From Marinobacter sp. Arc7-DN-1 (GTDB lineage Bacteria > Pseudomonadota > Gammaproteobacteria > Pseudomonadales > Oleiphilaceae): a stretch of 64,000 bases of DNA. The notes beneath the pieces were generated by a model. The model did not search any database, had not been told where the DNA came from, and saw nothing but the letters and a program-made list of their open reading frames with translations. Shown piece after piece: positions 36,118 through 45,787 of this stretch. The stretch spans positions 2,294,001-2,358,000 of the forward strand of contig NZ_CP031848.1 in assembly GCF_003441595.1 (NCBI RefSeq). The letters are read 5' to 3'. The position numbers and the translations under genes are program-made. Position 1 is the first letter of the stretch; every line of letters begins with the position of its first letter.

Positions 36118-37110
36118 TCATCTCCAGCCATGTAACAGGCGGGCGTAGTTCAATCGCTCCCAGGTTTGAGCGTTCGGGGCGTTTTCCATGGAAAGGACGC
36201 CCCGGGCTTCGGCCAGTGAGTCGTAGCCCATTCCGGACAGTCTGCGCGTCATCTCTTCAGTGATCCTGGCCAGAGCCTTGGGTCCCTCAGCCAGCAAGGC
36301 TGAGACGACCTGTACAGCAGTGGCGCCAGACAGGATCGCCTTTGCGGCATCGTCGCCACTATGAACGCCACCTGAAACGGCCATCTCAAGGCCTGTCCGA
36401 CCATACAGCATGGCAACGCCGTGCAGCCGCAGAGGCAGTTCGGCGTTGGTGGACAGCACCACCTCCCGGCTCAGTTCCAGCTCATCCAGATTCATATCCG
36501 GCTGAAAGAAGCGGTTGAACAGCACCAGCCCCCGGGCGCCCGCCGCTTCCACGCCAGCGACAAAAGCTGGTAGCGCGGAATAGAAGGGCGACAGTTTGAC
36601 ACTGACCGGGATGGTGACCTGCTCCACCACCGAGCGCACCACATCGGTCTGGCGCTGTTCCAGGGTAGCGGCAGTATCGGACAGGTCAGTGACCAGATCA
36701 TAAAGGTTGAGCTCGATGGCGGAGGCGCCGGCGTTTTCCAACTCCCGGGCATGCTGGGTCCAGCCCCCGGGGGAAGTGCCATTGAGCGACGCAATCACTG
36801 GAACATCCAGCGCGCTTTGCAGCAGTTCCAGGCGTTTCAGGTAGCTGCCGGAACCCATCTCAAACACTTCGGATTCGGGGAGGAACGAGCGTGCCTCGGC
36901 ATCCATGTTGATGCGGGAATCGATAAAGTGGTGGGCGGCCATCTGTTCCGCCACCAACTGCTCCTCAAACAGCGAATGCATGACTACTGCACCGGCGCCG
37001 GCATCCACGCAGGCCTTGAGGGCGTCCAGATCATCGGTCAGTGGGCTGGCACCAACCACCAGGGGCGAGCGCAGGTCGAGCCCGAGCCACTGGATTGTCA
37101 GGTCAGTCAT
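36118..37110 (-). CDS. Dihydroorotate dehydrogenase-like flavoprotein
   Basis: 330 residues, TIM-barrel of the PyrD class 1 type: LGLDLRSPLVVGASPLTDD opening, IASLNGTSPGGW, IELNLYDL, VKLSPFYSAL, and AVSGGVHSGDDAAKAILSGATAVQVVSALL at the FMN phosphate site. The active-site Cys/Ser region is not clearly conserved. Its start overlaps nifJ by 8 bp, so the two are translated together; this suggests a role with the oxidoreductase rather than in pyrimidine synthesis. Substrate unknown. Confidence 0.8.
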   Translation of the reverse strand: MTDLTIQWLGLDLRSPLVVGASPLTDDLDALKACVDAGAGAVVMHSLFEEQLVAEQMAAHHFIDSRINMDAEARSFLPESEVFEMGSGSYLKRLELLQSALDVPVIASLNGTSPGGWTQHARELENAGASAIELNLYDLVTDLSDTAATLEQRQTDVVRSVVEQVTIPVSVKLSPFYSALPAFVAGVEAAGARGLVLFNRFFQPDMNLDELELSREVVLSTNAELPLRLHGVAMLYGRTGLEMAVSGGVHSGDDAAKAILSGATAVQVVSALLAEGPKALARITEEMTRRLSGMGYDSLAEARGVLSMENAPNAQTWERLNYARLLHGWR

Positions 37111-40100
37111 GATTGTCTACTCCCTTGTCCTGGTCTGCTGGCGGCTCATGGGGCTCAAAGTGAATGCCCGCCAGTTGCATGTACAGCTCGCGTTGGTCCT
37201 TCGCCGCTTCGCTGGCCGCGGTCACCAGTTGCTCATACCGCTGTGGATCCCTGAGTTCCAGCATGCGGAAGCGGGCTTCCTCCTGCATATAGGTCTTCAT
37301 GGGCACTTTCTGGCGCACGGAGTCCAGTTGTAACGGTGGCAGGCCCTCGTGAATTCGGCGGGGGTCGAAGCGATAGATCGGCCAGGCCCAACTGTCCACC
37401 GCCCGGCGCTGCTGGGCTGGGGAGTACACCAGATCATAGCCGTGGGCAATACAGGGGCTGTGGGCAATGATCAGTGCCGGGCCATCAAAGCTTTCGGCTT
37501 CCTGCAGAGCTTTGGCGGTCTGATTGCTATGGGATTGCATGGCAATCTGGGCAACGTAGACATGGCCATAGCTCATGGCCAGCAGGCCCAGATCTTTCTT
37601 GCGGGTTTCCTTGCCGGCGGCGGCAAACTTGGCAACCGCACCCATAGGCGTAGCCTTGGATTGCTGGCCCCCGGTGTTGGAGTACACCTCGGTATCCAGC
37701 ACCAGCAATTTGAGATTCTGGCCCGACGCCAGCACGTGGTCCAGACCACCGTAGCCAATATCATAGGCCCAGCCGTCTCCGCCAATCACCCACACACTCT
37801 TCGGGCACAGTTCATCCGCCAGGCCGGCCAGTTCCTGTGTCTCCGGGCCTTGCTGATCCGCCAGCCAATCACGCAGCCAGCCCACCGCTTCCCGCCGTGC
37901 CGCCACGGCGGTCTCGTCGACAGTGGCACAGGGGCCCGTCAGGGCGCCGTAGAGTTCGGGGGGCAGCCGCTCTTTCAGTCCGTCCAGCAACTGTCGGGCC
38001 CGGGCCACCAGCTTGTTCAGTCCCATTCGCATGCCCAGACCCAGTTCAGCGGCATCCTCGAACAGCGAGTTGTTCCAGGTCGGCCCCCGGCCATCCGCAT
38101 CCACCGTGTAAGGCGTCGTGGGCAGGTTGCCGCCATAAATAGACGAGCAGCCGGTGGCATTGGCAATCAGCAGGCGATCGCCCAGCAACTGGGTGAGCAG
38201 GCGAATGTACGGAGTCTCGCCACAGCCGGCGCAGGCGCCGGAATACTCAAACAGGGGAATTAACAGCGGCAGCGACTTGAAATCCCGGGGGATACGATCC
38301 CGGGGAACGTCCGGAAGGTTGCGCAAGAACGCCAGGTTTTCCGCCTCCGCTTCCCGGTGTTTTTCCGCCGGCCTCATGTTGATGGCCTTACGCTTTGGCT
38401 GGGTCCGATCCCTGGCGGGGCAGACCTCTACACACAAACCGCAGCCGGTACAGTCATCCGGCGCCACCTGAATCCGATAGTCGAGGCCCTCCAGTTCCGG
38501 GGTATGGGTCTCGGGTACCGCTTCGAAGGTTTCCGGGGCCCCCTGGCCGGCCTCCGGCTCGAAGACTTTGCAGGTGATGGCGGTGTGCGGGCAGATCATC
38601 GCGCAGAAGTTGCACTGCACACACAGGTCCGACTCCCAGACCGGAATCTCCTGGGCAATGCTGCGTTTCTCGTACTGGCTGGTGCCGGTCGGCCAGGTAC
38701 CGTCCGGCGGAAAGGCGCTGACTGGCAGCTTTTCACCCTGCCCATCCATCAGCAGACGGGTGACTTTCCGGACGAAGTCCGGCGCATCTTCCGGAACCCT
38801 TGGCGGACGACGGCGGGTTGCCGTCACCGCCTCCGGCACAGACACTTCATGCAGGTTCGCCAGGGCAGAATCCACTGCCTCCACATTGCGACGCACCACC
38901 TCCGGCCCACGACGGCCCCAGGTCTGGCGAATGGATTCCTTGATCTGGGCAATGGCCTCATCACGGGGCAGGATATCCGCCAGGGCGAAGAAGCACACCT
39001 GCATGACGGTGTTGATACGTCGCTCCAGACCGGCCTTTTCCGCCACCTCAGCGGCATCAATCACGAACAGATGGGCCTTGCGCTCGACCAATACCCGCTG
39101 GGCTTCCACGGATAACCGATCCCAGGCCTGGTCCGGAGCCCAGGGCACATTGAGCAGCACCGTGGCGCCCGGAGCCGCATGTTCCAACACATCGAACCGC
39201 TCCAGAAACTGCGGCGCGTGGACGGCCACGAACTGGGCCTGACGGATTTGATAGCTGGAGCGGATCGGCAGCGGCCCGAAGCGCAGGTGCGACACGGTGG
39301 TAGCGCCGGATTTTTTGGAATCGTAGACAAAGTGGCCCTGGGCAAACAGATCCGTGCCCTCGCCGAGGATCTTGATGCTGGCCTTGTTGCTGCTGACCGT
39401 GCCATCGGCCCCAAGGCCGAAAAACAGTGCCCGGCGGGTTTTCGGTGACTCGATATCCAGTTCGCTGTCCACGTCGAGCGACAGGTGCGTCACGTCGTCG
39501 CGGACGCCCACGGTAAAGCGGGTTTTCGGTGACGTCTCCTTTAACTGGTCAAAGACCGCGCAGACCATGGCCGGGGTGAATTCCCGGGAGGACAAGCCGT
39601 AACGCCCGCCGATCACCCGGGGCAAAATCTCCCGGTCGCCCCGGCTATAGGCCTCCATCAGCGCGCCGCTGACTTCCAGCACAAGAGGCTCGCCCTGGGC
39701 ACCGGGCTCCTTGGTCCGGTCCAGTACCGCCAGGTGTTTCACGGTCTCGGGCAGCGCCTGCAGGAAACGGTCCGTGGCGAAGGGCCGGAACAGCCGCACC
39801 TTGAGGACGCCCACCTTTTCCCCCTGCGCCATCAACCATTCCACAGTCTCGTGGGCGCACTCGGCGCCGGACCCCATCAGGATAACCACTCGCTCCGCTT
39901 CCGGATGGCCAAGGTAATCGAACAGCTGATATTGGCGACCGGTGATTTCAGCAAATCGCCCCATGACGGCTTCCAGACGTTCCGGAAATGCCCGATAGAA
40001 CGGATTGGTGGCTTCCCGGGCCTGGAAAAACGCATCCGGATTCTGGGAAGTGCCCCTTACTACTGGCCGGTCGGGGGTCATCCGGCGGTTGCGATGTTCT

Positions 40101-40696
40101 TCCACCCCTTCATGAGACACGAGTGCCTGCAAGTCCTCGTCACTGAGCGCCACAATCTTGCCGATTTCATGGGAGGTGCGGAAGCCGTCAAAGAAATGCA
40201 TCACCGGTACCCGGCTTTCCAGGGTTACCGCGTGGCCAATGGCGGCCAGATCCTGAGCTTCCTGCACCGAGCCCGAGGCCAGTAGCGCAAAACCCGTTCC
40301 TCGGGCGCTCATTACATCGGAGTGGTCACAGAAGATAGACAGGGCATGGGTGGCAACACTGCGGGCGGCAACGTGCATGCAAAAAGGCGACAGTTCGCCA
40401 GCAATCTTGAACAGATTGGGCAGCATCAGCAGCAGTCCCTGGGAGGCGGTGAACGTGGTCACCATCGAACCCGCCTGCAGCGCTCCGTGCATCGCGCCAG
40501 CAGCCCCGGCTTCGGACTGCATTTCCACCACGCCCGGCACCTGGCCCCAAAGGTTAGGCTTGCCAAGCGCAGCCCAGTCATCCGCGTGTTCACCCATCGC
40601 CGAAGCCGGGGTGATCGGGTAGATGGCAATGGTTTCACTCAATCGATAGGCCACCGAGGCCACGGCTTCATTGCCATCCAGGGTATGGAATGCCAT
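37103..40696 (-). CDS. nifJ: Pyruvate:ferredoxin (flavodoxin) oxidoreductase
   Basis: 1197 residues, a single-chain PFOR. It converts pyruvate and CoA to acetyl-CoA, CO2 and reduced ferredoxin or flavodoxin. Domains in order: alpha (YPITPASAMGEHAD), gamma, a 2x[4Fe-4S] segment (CVQCNFCAMICP near residue 685 and CTGCGLCVEVCP near 752), and the thiamin domain with CAGCGETPY near 823 and GDGWAYDIGYGGLDH near 975. ATG 40696 has AAGGAG eight bases upstream; a GTG three codons earlier has none. No Fe-S assembly genes are near. Downstream it overlaps the dihydroorotate dehydrogenase-like gene. Confidence 0.92.
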   Translation of the reverse strand: MAFHTLDGNEAVASVAYRLSETIAIYPITPASAMGEHADDWAALGKPNLWGQVPGVVEMQSEAGAAGAMHGALQAGSMVTTFTASQGLLLMLPNLFKIAGELSPFCMHVAARSVATHALSIFCDHSDVMSARGTGFALLASGSVQEAQDLAAIGHAVTLESRVPVMHFFDGFRTSHEIGKIVALSDEDLQALVSHEGVEEHRNRRMTPDRPVVRGTSQNPDAFFQAREATNPFYRAFPERLEAVMGRFAEITGRQYQLFDYLGHPEAERVVILMGSGAECAHETVEWLMAQGEKVGVLKVRLFRPFATDRFLQALPETVKHLAVLDRTKEPGAQGEPLVLEVSGALMEAYSRGDREILPRVIGGRYGLSSREFTPAMVCAVFDQLKETSPKTRFTVGVRDDVTHLSLDVDSELDIESPKTRRALFFGLGADGTVSSNKASIKILGEGTDLFAQGHFVYDSKKSGATTVSHLRFGPLPIRSSYQIRQAQFVAVHAPQFLERFDVLEHAAPGATVLLNVPWAPDQAWDRLSVEAQRVLVERKAHLFVIDAAEVAEKAGLERRINTVMQVCFFALADILPRDEAIAQIKESIRQTWGRRGPEVVRRNVEAVDSALANLHEVSVPEAVTATRRRPPRVPEDAPDFVRKVTRLLMDGQGEKLPVSAFPPDGTWPTGTSQYEKRSIAQEIPVWESDLCVQCNFCAMICPHTAITCKVFEPEAGQGAPETFEAVPETHTPELEGLDYRIQVAPDDCTGCGLCVEVCPARDRTQPKRKAINMRPAEKHREAEAENLAFLRNLPDVPRDRIPRDFKSLPLLIPLFEYSGACAGCGETPYIRLLTQLLGDRLLIANATGCSSIYGGNLPTTPYTVDADGRGPTWNNSLFEDAAELGLGMRMGLNKLVARARQLLDGLKERLPPELYGALTGPCATVDETAVAARREAVGWLRDWLADQQGPETQELAGLADELCPKSVWVIGGDGWAYDIGYGGLDHVLASGQNLKLLVLDTEVYSNTGGQQSKATPMGAVAKFAAAGKETRKKDLGLLAMSYGHVYVAQIAMQSHSNQTAKALQEAESFDGPALIIAHSPCIAHGYDLVYSPAQQRRAVDSWAWPIYRFDPRRIHEGLPPLQLDSVRQKVPMKTYMQEEARFRMLELRDPQRYEQLVTAASEAAKDQRELYMQLAGIHFEPHEPPADQDKGVDNHD

Positions 40697-40882
40697 CAAC
40701 ACCACTCCTTGTCAAAACTGTCAGACTGCTTTGAGTCTAGGCGGGGCAGCTATCAGCCACAAGCGGTGGGACAGCTTGCCGAACCAAGCTTGCGCAATTC
40801 GTCAAAAAGCCCGGCCAGGGCAAGACGCTCACACATCCGCAGAGTTCTGGCTGTCGGGCTGTCGGAATACCGGTAAACCGGC

Positions 40883-42052
40883 CTACGCCTTGGCCCGGCC
40901 CAGCGACCAGAGCCCGAATACCGGGCCGGGCACCAGCAGCAGCGCCACCCAGACCCCCAGGTCACCCCACAAGCCGCTGGTCAGCCAGATGGCCGGCAAG
41001 GTGAGCCCGAACCCCACGGCATTCATTACCGCCAGCGACGAGCCTACCGATTCCCGCGGCGCCGTGGCCGCCGCCAGGGCGGAGAACTGCGGCGAATCCG
41101 CGACTACCGCAAGCCCCCAGACAAACAGCAAGGCAATCAGGAGCACCGGCGACAGCCCGCTTAACCAGGGGTATACCAGGCAAACAGTTCCTGAAAGCAT
41201 CAGGGCCCGCCAGGCAACCCATTCGCTCCCCTTGGTACGGCTCAGTCTGCCGCCACCGATACAACCGGCTGCCCCTATTCCGATTACGGCAAAAGCCAGC
41301 CAGGGGATGAGCCCGTCATCCGCACCCAAACGCTGCAACTCCCGGCCAATCAGTAAGGGCGTCAGCGTCCAGAAGGCATAAAGCTCCCACATGTGCCCGA
41401 AGTAGCCACCGGCGACCGCCCGAAACCTGGGTATACGCAATGCCGCCAGACCCTGACTCAGGGGTATGGGACCACTGCTTTTGGGCAGATGCGGCCCGTC
41501 ACCCAACAGGAACACCATGGCACCTCCAGCCAGCGCCAACACCGATGCCACCAGTAACGGCAACTCCCAGGGCAGGCCGAATGTGGCGCCGCGCATAAGA
41601 TGAGGCAATGCGGTGCCAAGTGTCAGCATGCCCACCAACCACGCCAGGGCCGCGCCGGCGTATTTCGGTGTCCAGGCAATGACCATTTTCATGCCGAGCG
41701 GATAGATACCGGCCAGGCACAGGCCTGTGGCAAACCGCAGCAGGAAATCCAGGGGTGGCAGATGGGCGGCAAAAACAAATCCACCGTTCACCAATGCCCC
41801 CAGCAGGCTCGACACCGCAAAAATCCGGCTGGCGCCAAACCGGTCCGCCAGCCCGGTTACAGCGATGGTCAGAGTGCCCACGATAAAGCCGGCCTGGACC
41901 GCCAGCGTCAGCCGGCCCAGATCGGTCTCCGTGAGGCCCAGCTCGCCGGAGAGCGATAACCAGACGCCGTTAACGCTGAACCACAGGGAAGTACCGAACA
42001 ACTGGGCCAGCACGATAACAGGCAGGGGGTAACGTCTTAGCAGGTCGATCAT
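40883..42052 (-). CDS. Major facilitator transporter at the end of the arsenic run
   Basis: 389 residues, ~12 membrane helices, with the MFS A-motif as GLADRFGAS between helices 2 and 3. The opening LAQLFGTSLWFSVNGVW marks a widespread MFS family with no settled substrate. It starts 23 bp after fetB and closes the six-gene minus-strand run that begins with the arsenate reductase/ArsR fusion, so efflux of an arsenical or metal is a guess from context. The 186 bp between it and nifJ hold the nifJ promoter; I see no gene in it. Confidence 0.8.
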   Translation of the reverse strand: MIDLLRRYPLPVIVLAQLFGTSLWFSVNGVWLSLSGELGLTETDLGRLTLAVQAGFIVGTLTIAVTGLADRFGASRIFAVSSLLGALVNGGFVFAAHLPPLDFLLRFATGLCLAGIYPLGMKMVIAWTPKYAGAALAWLVGMLTLGTALPHLMRGATFGLPWELPLLVASVLALAGGAMVFLLGDGPHLPKSSGPIPLSQGLAALRIPRFRAVAGGYFGHMWELYAFWTLTPLLIGRELQRLGADDGLIPWLAFAVIGIGAAGCIGGGRLSRTKGSEWVAWRALMLSGTVCLVYPWLSGLSPVLLIALLFVWGLAVVADSPQFSALAAATAPRESVGSSLAVMNAVGFGLTLPAIWLTSGLWGDLGVWVALLLVPGPVFGLWSLGRAKA

Positions 42053-42075
42053 TATTGTTGTCTTTTCTCCCTGGC

Positions 42076-42873
42076 TCAGGACTTTACCAACCGGTCCAGA
42101 CGCAAACGTTCTCGATCATCAAACAGCCTGCGGCCACCCCAGGAGACCGCCATCACTGCACCAAAACCGGTGCCTGCCGTGATGATGAGCATCACCAGAA
42201 TCTGGTATTTCACCGCCACCGCAGGCGGACTGCCCGCCAGAATCTGACCGGTCATCATGCCCGGCAAACTGACAATACCGGCAACCGCCATAGCGTTGAT
42301 CGAAGGCATCATGCCACTGCGCATGGCCTCCCGCCGGATATCCTCCAGTGCCTGCTGCCAGGTTTGCCCCAGCATCAGCCGGTTCTCGATGACCGCCCGT
42401 TGCCGCCAGACCGACTCGTTCAGCCGGTCCAGTGCCAGGCTGACACCGGTCATGGTGTTGCCGAGCATCATACCCAGCAACGGAATGGCGTATTGAGGGG
42501 CATACCAGGGGGTTGGGCCGATCACCACGCTCAGCGCCAGCACCGTGACAGTAAAGGAGGACACGAACATAGCCCCGGTACCAATACCAAAGGCCCACCC
42601 TCCCTGCAGCCGCCGGCTCTGGCGCGCTACCACTTCCCTGCCCGCGACCAGCAGCATGACCAATGCCATCAGGGCAATCCAGTAGAACCCGGAGGAGGCG
42701 AACAGGACCTCCAGCACCAGTCCGATCAGGGCTAACTGGATGACCGTGCGCAAAGCGGCAACCAGCAGGTTGCGGGTAATGCCCAGTCGGGCCAGATACC
42801 CGGTCACCGCCAGGGCCAGAATCAGCAGAGCTGCCAGCCCGAGTTTCCACCAGACCAGATCAATCACGTCCAT
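42076..42873 (-). CDS. fetB: FetB-like ABC permease (UPF0014 family)
   Basis: 265 residues, about seven membrane helices; the family core is RTVIQLALIGLVLEVLF and ALEDIRREAMRSGMMPSINA and GIVSLPGMMTGQILAGSPP. In E. coli FetAB exports iron and eases oxidative stress. The ATG at 42873 lies inside the end of fetA (14-bp overlap), so FetA and FetB are coupled. Substrate in this arsenic context is unknown. Confidence 0.85.
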   Translation of the reverse strand: MDVIDLVWWKLGLAALLILALAVTGYLARLGITRNLLVAALRTVIQLALIGLVLEVLFASSGFYWIALMALVMLLVAGREVVARQSRRLQGGWAFGIGTGAMFVSSFTVTVLALSVVIGPTPWYAPQYAIPLLGMMLGNTMTGVSLALDRLNESVWRQRAVIENRLMLGQTWQQALEDIRREAMRSGMMPSINAMAVAGIVSLPGMMTGQILAGSPPAVAVKYQILVMLIITAGTGFGAVMAVSWGGRRLFDDRERLRLDRLVKS

Positions 42874-43498
42874 GGACAGGCTCCAGTCTGGCTCCGTAAA
42901 TCCGGTAGTGTGCATTGGCGACGCGGTGGATCTGCGCCGGGTCGTGGGCAACCCAGAGGGTGGCAATCTGCCGCCGTCGAATCTCCTCAAGCAGCCAGAT
43001 TTCAATGGTTTCCGTGGTCTCGCCATCCAGATTGGCAGTAGGTTCATCCAGCAACAGCGCTTCCGGTTGCATGGCAAGGGCACGCCAGAGCGCCAGACGC
43101 TGCCGCTCCCCGGAAGACAGCCGGCTGACCGACCAGCCCATCACCTCTGGAGGAAAACCCAGCGCCGGTGGTAGCAGGTCACCAGTCGTACCAGGGAAGT
43201 GAGCAGCCACATCATCAAACCACCATTGGCTGTCCGCCGGCACCATCACCACACGCCTGCGCCACTGGTGCGCTGGCAGGGAAAGCTGATCGGTGCCATT
43301 GAGCGAGATGCTGCCGCCATGGGGCTCCAGGTCTGCAACGGCACGCAGCAACCGGCTTTTACCGCTGCCGGAAGGCCCGGACAAGCAGACCACTTGCCCT
43401 CCGGGCACAGCCATCGATACCTCATCCAGGCTGCCGACACGGACGCCTTCCAGCAATAGTGCCTTCAAAACCGGCTCGCCCGGGCAACTCCGAACCAT
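42860..43498 (-). CDS. fetA: FetA-like ABC ATPase
   Basis: 212 residues. Walker A GPSGSGKS, signature RLSSGERQRLALWRA, Walker B ALLLDEPTANLD. The short length and pairing with FetB fit FetA. GGAGG lies seven bases before the ATG, and the arsJ stop is 19 bp upstream. Probably on the ars transcript. Confidence 0.85.
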   Translation of the reverse strand: MVRSCPGEPVLKALLLEGVRVGSLDEVSMAVPGGQVVCLSGPSGSGKSRLLRAVADLEPHGGSISLNGTDQLSLPAHQWRRRVVMVPADSQWWFDDVAAHFPGTTGDLLPPALGFPPEVMGWSVSRLSSGERQRLALWRALAMQPEALLLDEPTANLDGETTETIEIWLLEEIRRRQIATLWVAHDPAQIHRVANAHYRIYGARLEPVHGRD

Positions 43499-43517
43499 TC
43501 ACAAGCCTCCAGGCCGG

Positions 43518-44735
43518 TCACGACGCTGGTCGTCCGGTTTGCGAGACAGCCACGGCGCGACGATCTGGCAACAGGAGCGACAACATCGCTGCCATTACCA
43601 CCAACACTGAGGATATCCACAAGCATGCTTCCAGGCCATAAGCCTGATAGACCCAACCGGACAAAATCGTTCCCAGCAGTCGTCCGGCGGCGTTGGACAT
43701 GTAGTAAAAGCCCACATCCAGGGACACGCCATCACCCCTGGCGTAGGAGACTATCAGGTAGCTGTGCAGGGAGGAATTGATGGCAAACAGCACCCCGAAC
43801 AGCAGCAGACCGCCGATGACGACAAACTGAGGCGACCAGCCAGCCAGCAGGCCACTGGCAATGGCGGCGGGAATCAACGCCAGGGCAGCCGCCCAGAGCA
43901 CGGCCGGCTGCTTGCCTTCCCTATTCCCGGTAATCCGGGGCGCGATGGCCTGGATAAAACCATAGCCGATAATCCAGATGGCCATGAAACCGCCCACTTG
44001 CCAGAAATCCCAGCCAAATACCGTGTGCAGATACACCGGCAGGGCCACCACAAACCAGACATCCCGGGCCCCGAACAGGAACATGCGCGCGGCGGACAGT
44101 ACGTTGATCGCCCGGCTCTTGGACAGGATTTCACGGAACTTCGGCTTCGCCTTGCTCTTGCCCAGCTCCCGCCTGAGCAGGAACAGGCTCGCCAGCCACA
44201 CAAGGCCCAGCGCCACTGCCATGATCACGACCGCACCTTTAAAGCCAGCGGCCACCAGCAACACGCCACCCAGGAAGAACCCCACACCCTTGAGGGTATT
44301 CTTGGAGCCGGTAAGAATCGCCACCCACTTGTACAGGGTGCCCTGCTGCTCATCCGGCACCAGCAACTTGATGCCGCTCTTGGCGGACATCTTGTTCAGG
44401 TCCTTGGCGATACCGGAGAGTGCCTGTGCGGCCATCACCCAGGGCACGGTGAGCATGGCCGCCGGCACCGCCAGCATGGCCAGCGCGACAATCTGCAGGC
44501 CCAGCCCGATATTCATGGTACGGTTCAGGCCCACGCGGGCGCCCAGGTAGCCGCCCACCAGGTTGGTCACCACCCCGAAAAACTCGTAGAAGATGAACAG
44601 CAGGGCGATTTCCAGCGGCGAATAGCCCAACTGGTAGAAATGCAGCACCACCAGCATCCGCAGGGCACCATCGGTGAGGGTGAAAGCCCAGTAGTTACCG
44701 GTGATAATCAGGTACTGTCGGATGGCGGCCGTCAT
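43518..44735 (-). CDS. arsJ: Organoarsenical efflux protein ArsJ
   Basis: 405 residues, MFS-type with ~11-12 helices. It matches ArsJ, which exports 1-arseno-3-phosphoglycerate made by the partner GAPDH; the product then falls apart outside, so arsenate is removed from the cell. Start MTAAIRQYLIITGNYWAFTLTDGALR at 44735 is one base after the GAPDH stop. The GAPDH-ArsJ order is the published pairing. fetA follows by 19 bp. Confidence 0.9.
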   Translation of the reverse strand: MTAAIRQYLIITGNYWAFTLTDGALRMLVVLHFYQLGYSPLEIALLFIFYEFFGVVTNLVGGYLGARVGLNRTMNIGLGLQIVALAMLAVPAAMLTVPWVMAAQALSGIAKDLNKMSAKSGIKLLVPDEQQGTLYKWVAILTGSKNTLKGVGFFLGGVLLVAAGFKGAVVIMAVALGLVWLASLFLLRRELGKSKAKPKFREILSKSRAINVLSAARMFLFGARDVWFVVALPVYLHTVFGWDFWQVGGFMAIWIIGYGFIQAIAPRITGNREGKQPAVLWAAALALIPAAIASGLLAGWSPQFVVIGGLLLFGVLFAINSSLHSYLIVSYARGDGVSLDVGFYYMSNAAGRLLGTILSGWVYQAYGLEACLWISSVLVVMAAMLSLLLPDRRAVAVSQTGRPAS

Positions 44736-44736
44736 A

Positions 44737-45741
44737 TCACGCCGAGCCCACCCGGCGCGCCAGTTCGGCGGTGCGGTTGGCGTAGCCCCACTCGTTGTCG
44801 TACCAGGCATAGATTTTCACCTGGGTACCGTTGACCACCATGGTGGACAGGGCATCAACGATGGAGGAACGCGGGTCGGTCTTGTAGTCGATGGACACCA
44901 GCGGGCGTTCCTCATATCCCAGAACGTCTTTCAATTCACCCTCTGCCGCTGCTTTCAACAGCTGGTTCACGGTGTCGCGATCCGTGGGTGTTTCCACTTC
45001 AAACACGCAATCGGTCAGCGACGCATTGGTTAAAGGCACTCGCACCGCGTGGCCATCCAGCCGCCCTTTCAGTTCCGGGAAGATCTCGATAATCGCCGTC
45101 GCGGAACCGGTGCTGGTCGGGATCAACGAACTGCCGCAGGCCCTGGCCCGGCGCAGATCCTTGTGGGGCGCATCGATGATGGTCTGGGTGTTGGTGAGGC
45201 TGTGAATGGTGGTGATCGAACCGTGCCTGATGCCCAGTTTCTCGTGGATCACCTTTACCACCGGCGCCAGGCAGTTGGTGGTGCAGGAGGCGGCCGTGAC
45301 GATGCGGTCGTTGGCAGGATCAAAGATGTCGTCGTTTACGCCGACCACGATATTCCTGGCACCTGCTTCCTTCACCGGTGCGGTAACCACCACCCGCTTC
45401 ACCCCCTGGTCCAGGTACCCCTGCAGGGCGCTGACTTTCCTGTTGACGCCACTGGCCTCAATCACCAGGTCGCAGCCGGACCAATCGGTTTCGCCGATGG
45501 TCTTGTTGTGGGTCACGCGGAGTCGCTGCCCCTCGATAACAATCTCCGTACCATCGGCAGAGGCGTCATGGCGCCAGCGGCCATGGATGCTGTCAAAATT
45601 GAGCAGGTGGGCCAGGGTGCCGGCATCCGCACCCGGATCGTTGATGGCGACAAATTCCATCTCCGGCCACCCCCAGGCAGCCCGCAAGGCCAGGCGACCG
45701 ATGCGGCCAAATCCGTTAATTCCGATTCTGATCTTGCTCAT
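44737..45741 (-). CDS. Glyceraldehyde-3-phosphate dehydrogenase, ArsJ-associated
   Basis: 334 residues, NAD-type with GFGRIGRL at the N-terminus and catalytic Cys153 in [10 protein letters not shown]. In arsenate resistance this enzyme uses arsenate in place of phosphate to form 1-arseno-3-phosphoglycerate. Position directly before arsJ, and after the ArsC-ArsR gene by 46 bp, makes this role far more likely than glycolysis. AGGAG precedes the ATG. Confidence 0.9.
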   Translation of the reverse strand: MSKIRIGINGFGRIGRLALRAAWGWPEMEFVAINDPGADAGTLAHLLNFDSIHGRWRHDASADGTEIVIEGQRLRVTHNKTIGETDWSGCDLVIEASGVNRKVSALQGYLDQGVKRVVVTAPVKEAGARNIVVGVNDDIFDPANDRIVTAASCTTNCLAPVVKVIHEKLGIRHGSITTIHSLTNTQTIIDAPHKDLRRARACGSSLIPTSTGSATAIIEIFPELKGRLDGHAVRVPLTNASLTDCVFEVETPTDRDTVNQLLKAAAEGELKDVLGYEERPLVSIDYKTDPRSSIVDALSTMVVNGTQVKIYAWYDNEWGYANRTAELARRVGSA

Positions 45742-45787
45742 GATGTGCTCCTGAAGGGTCTGGTCAATCCAGTAAACAACGTAATGA

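Noticed and set aside
40753..40882. Possible small gene remnant between nifJ and the MFS gene
   Set aside because: One minus-strand frame gives a helix-like stretch, but it continues from inside the MFS gene in another frame and has no start or family match.
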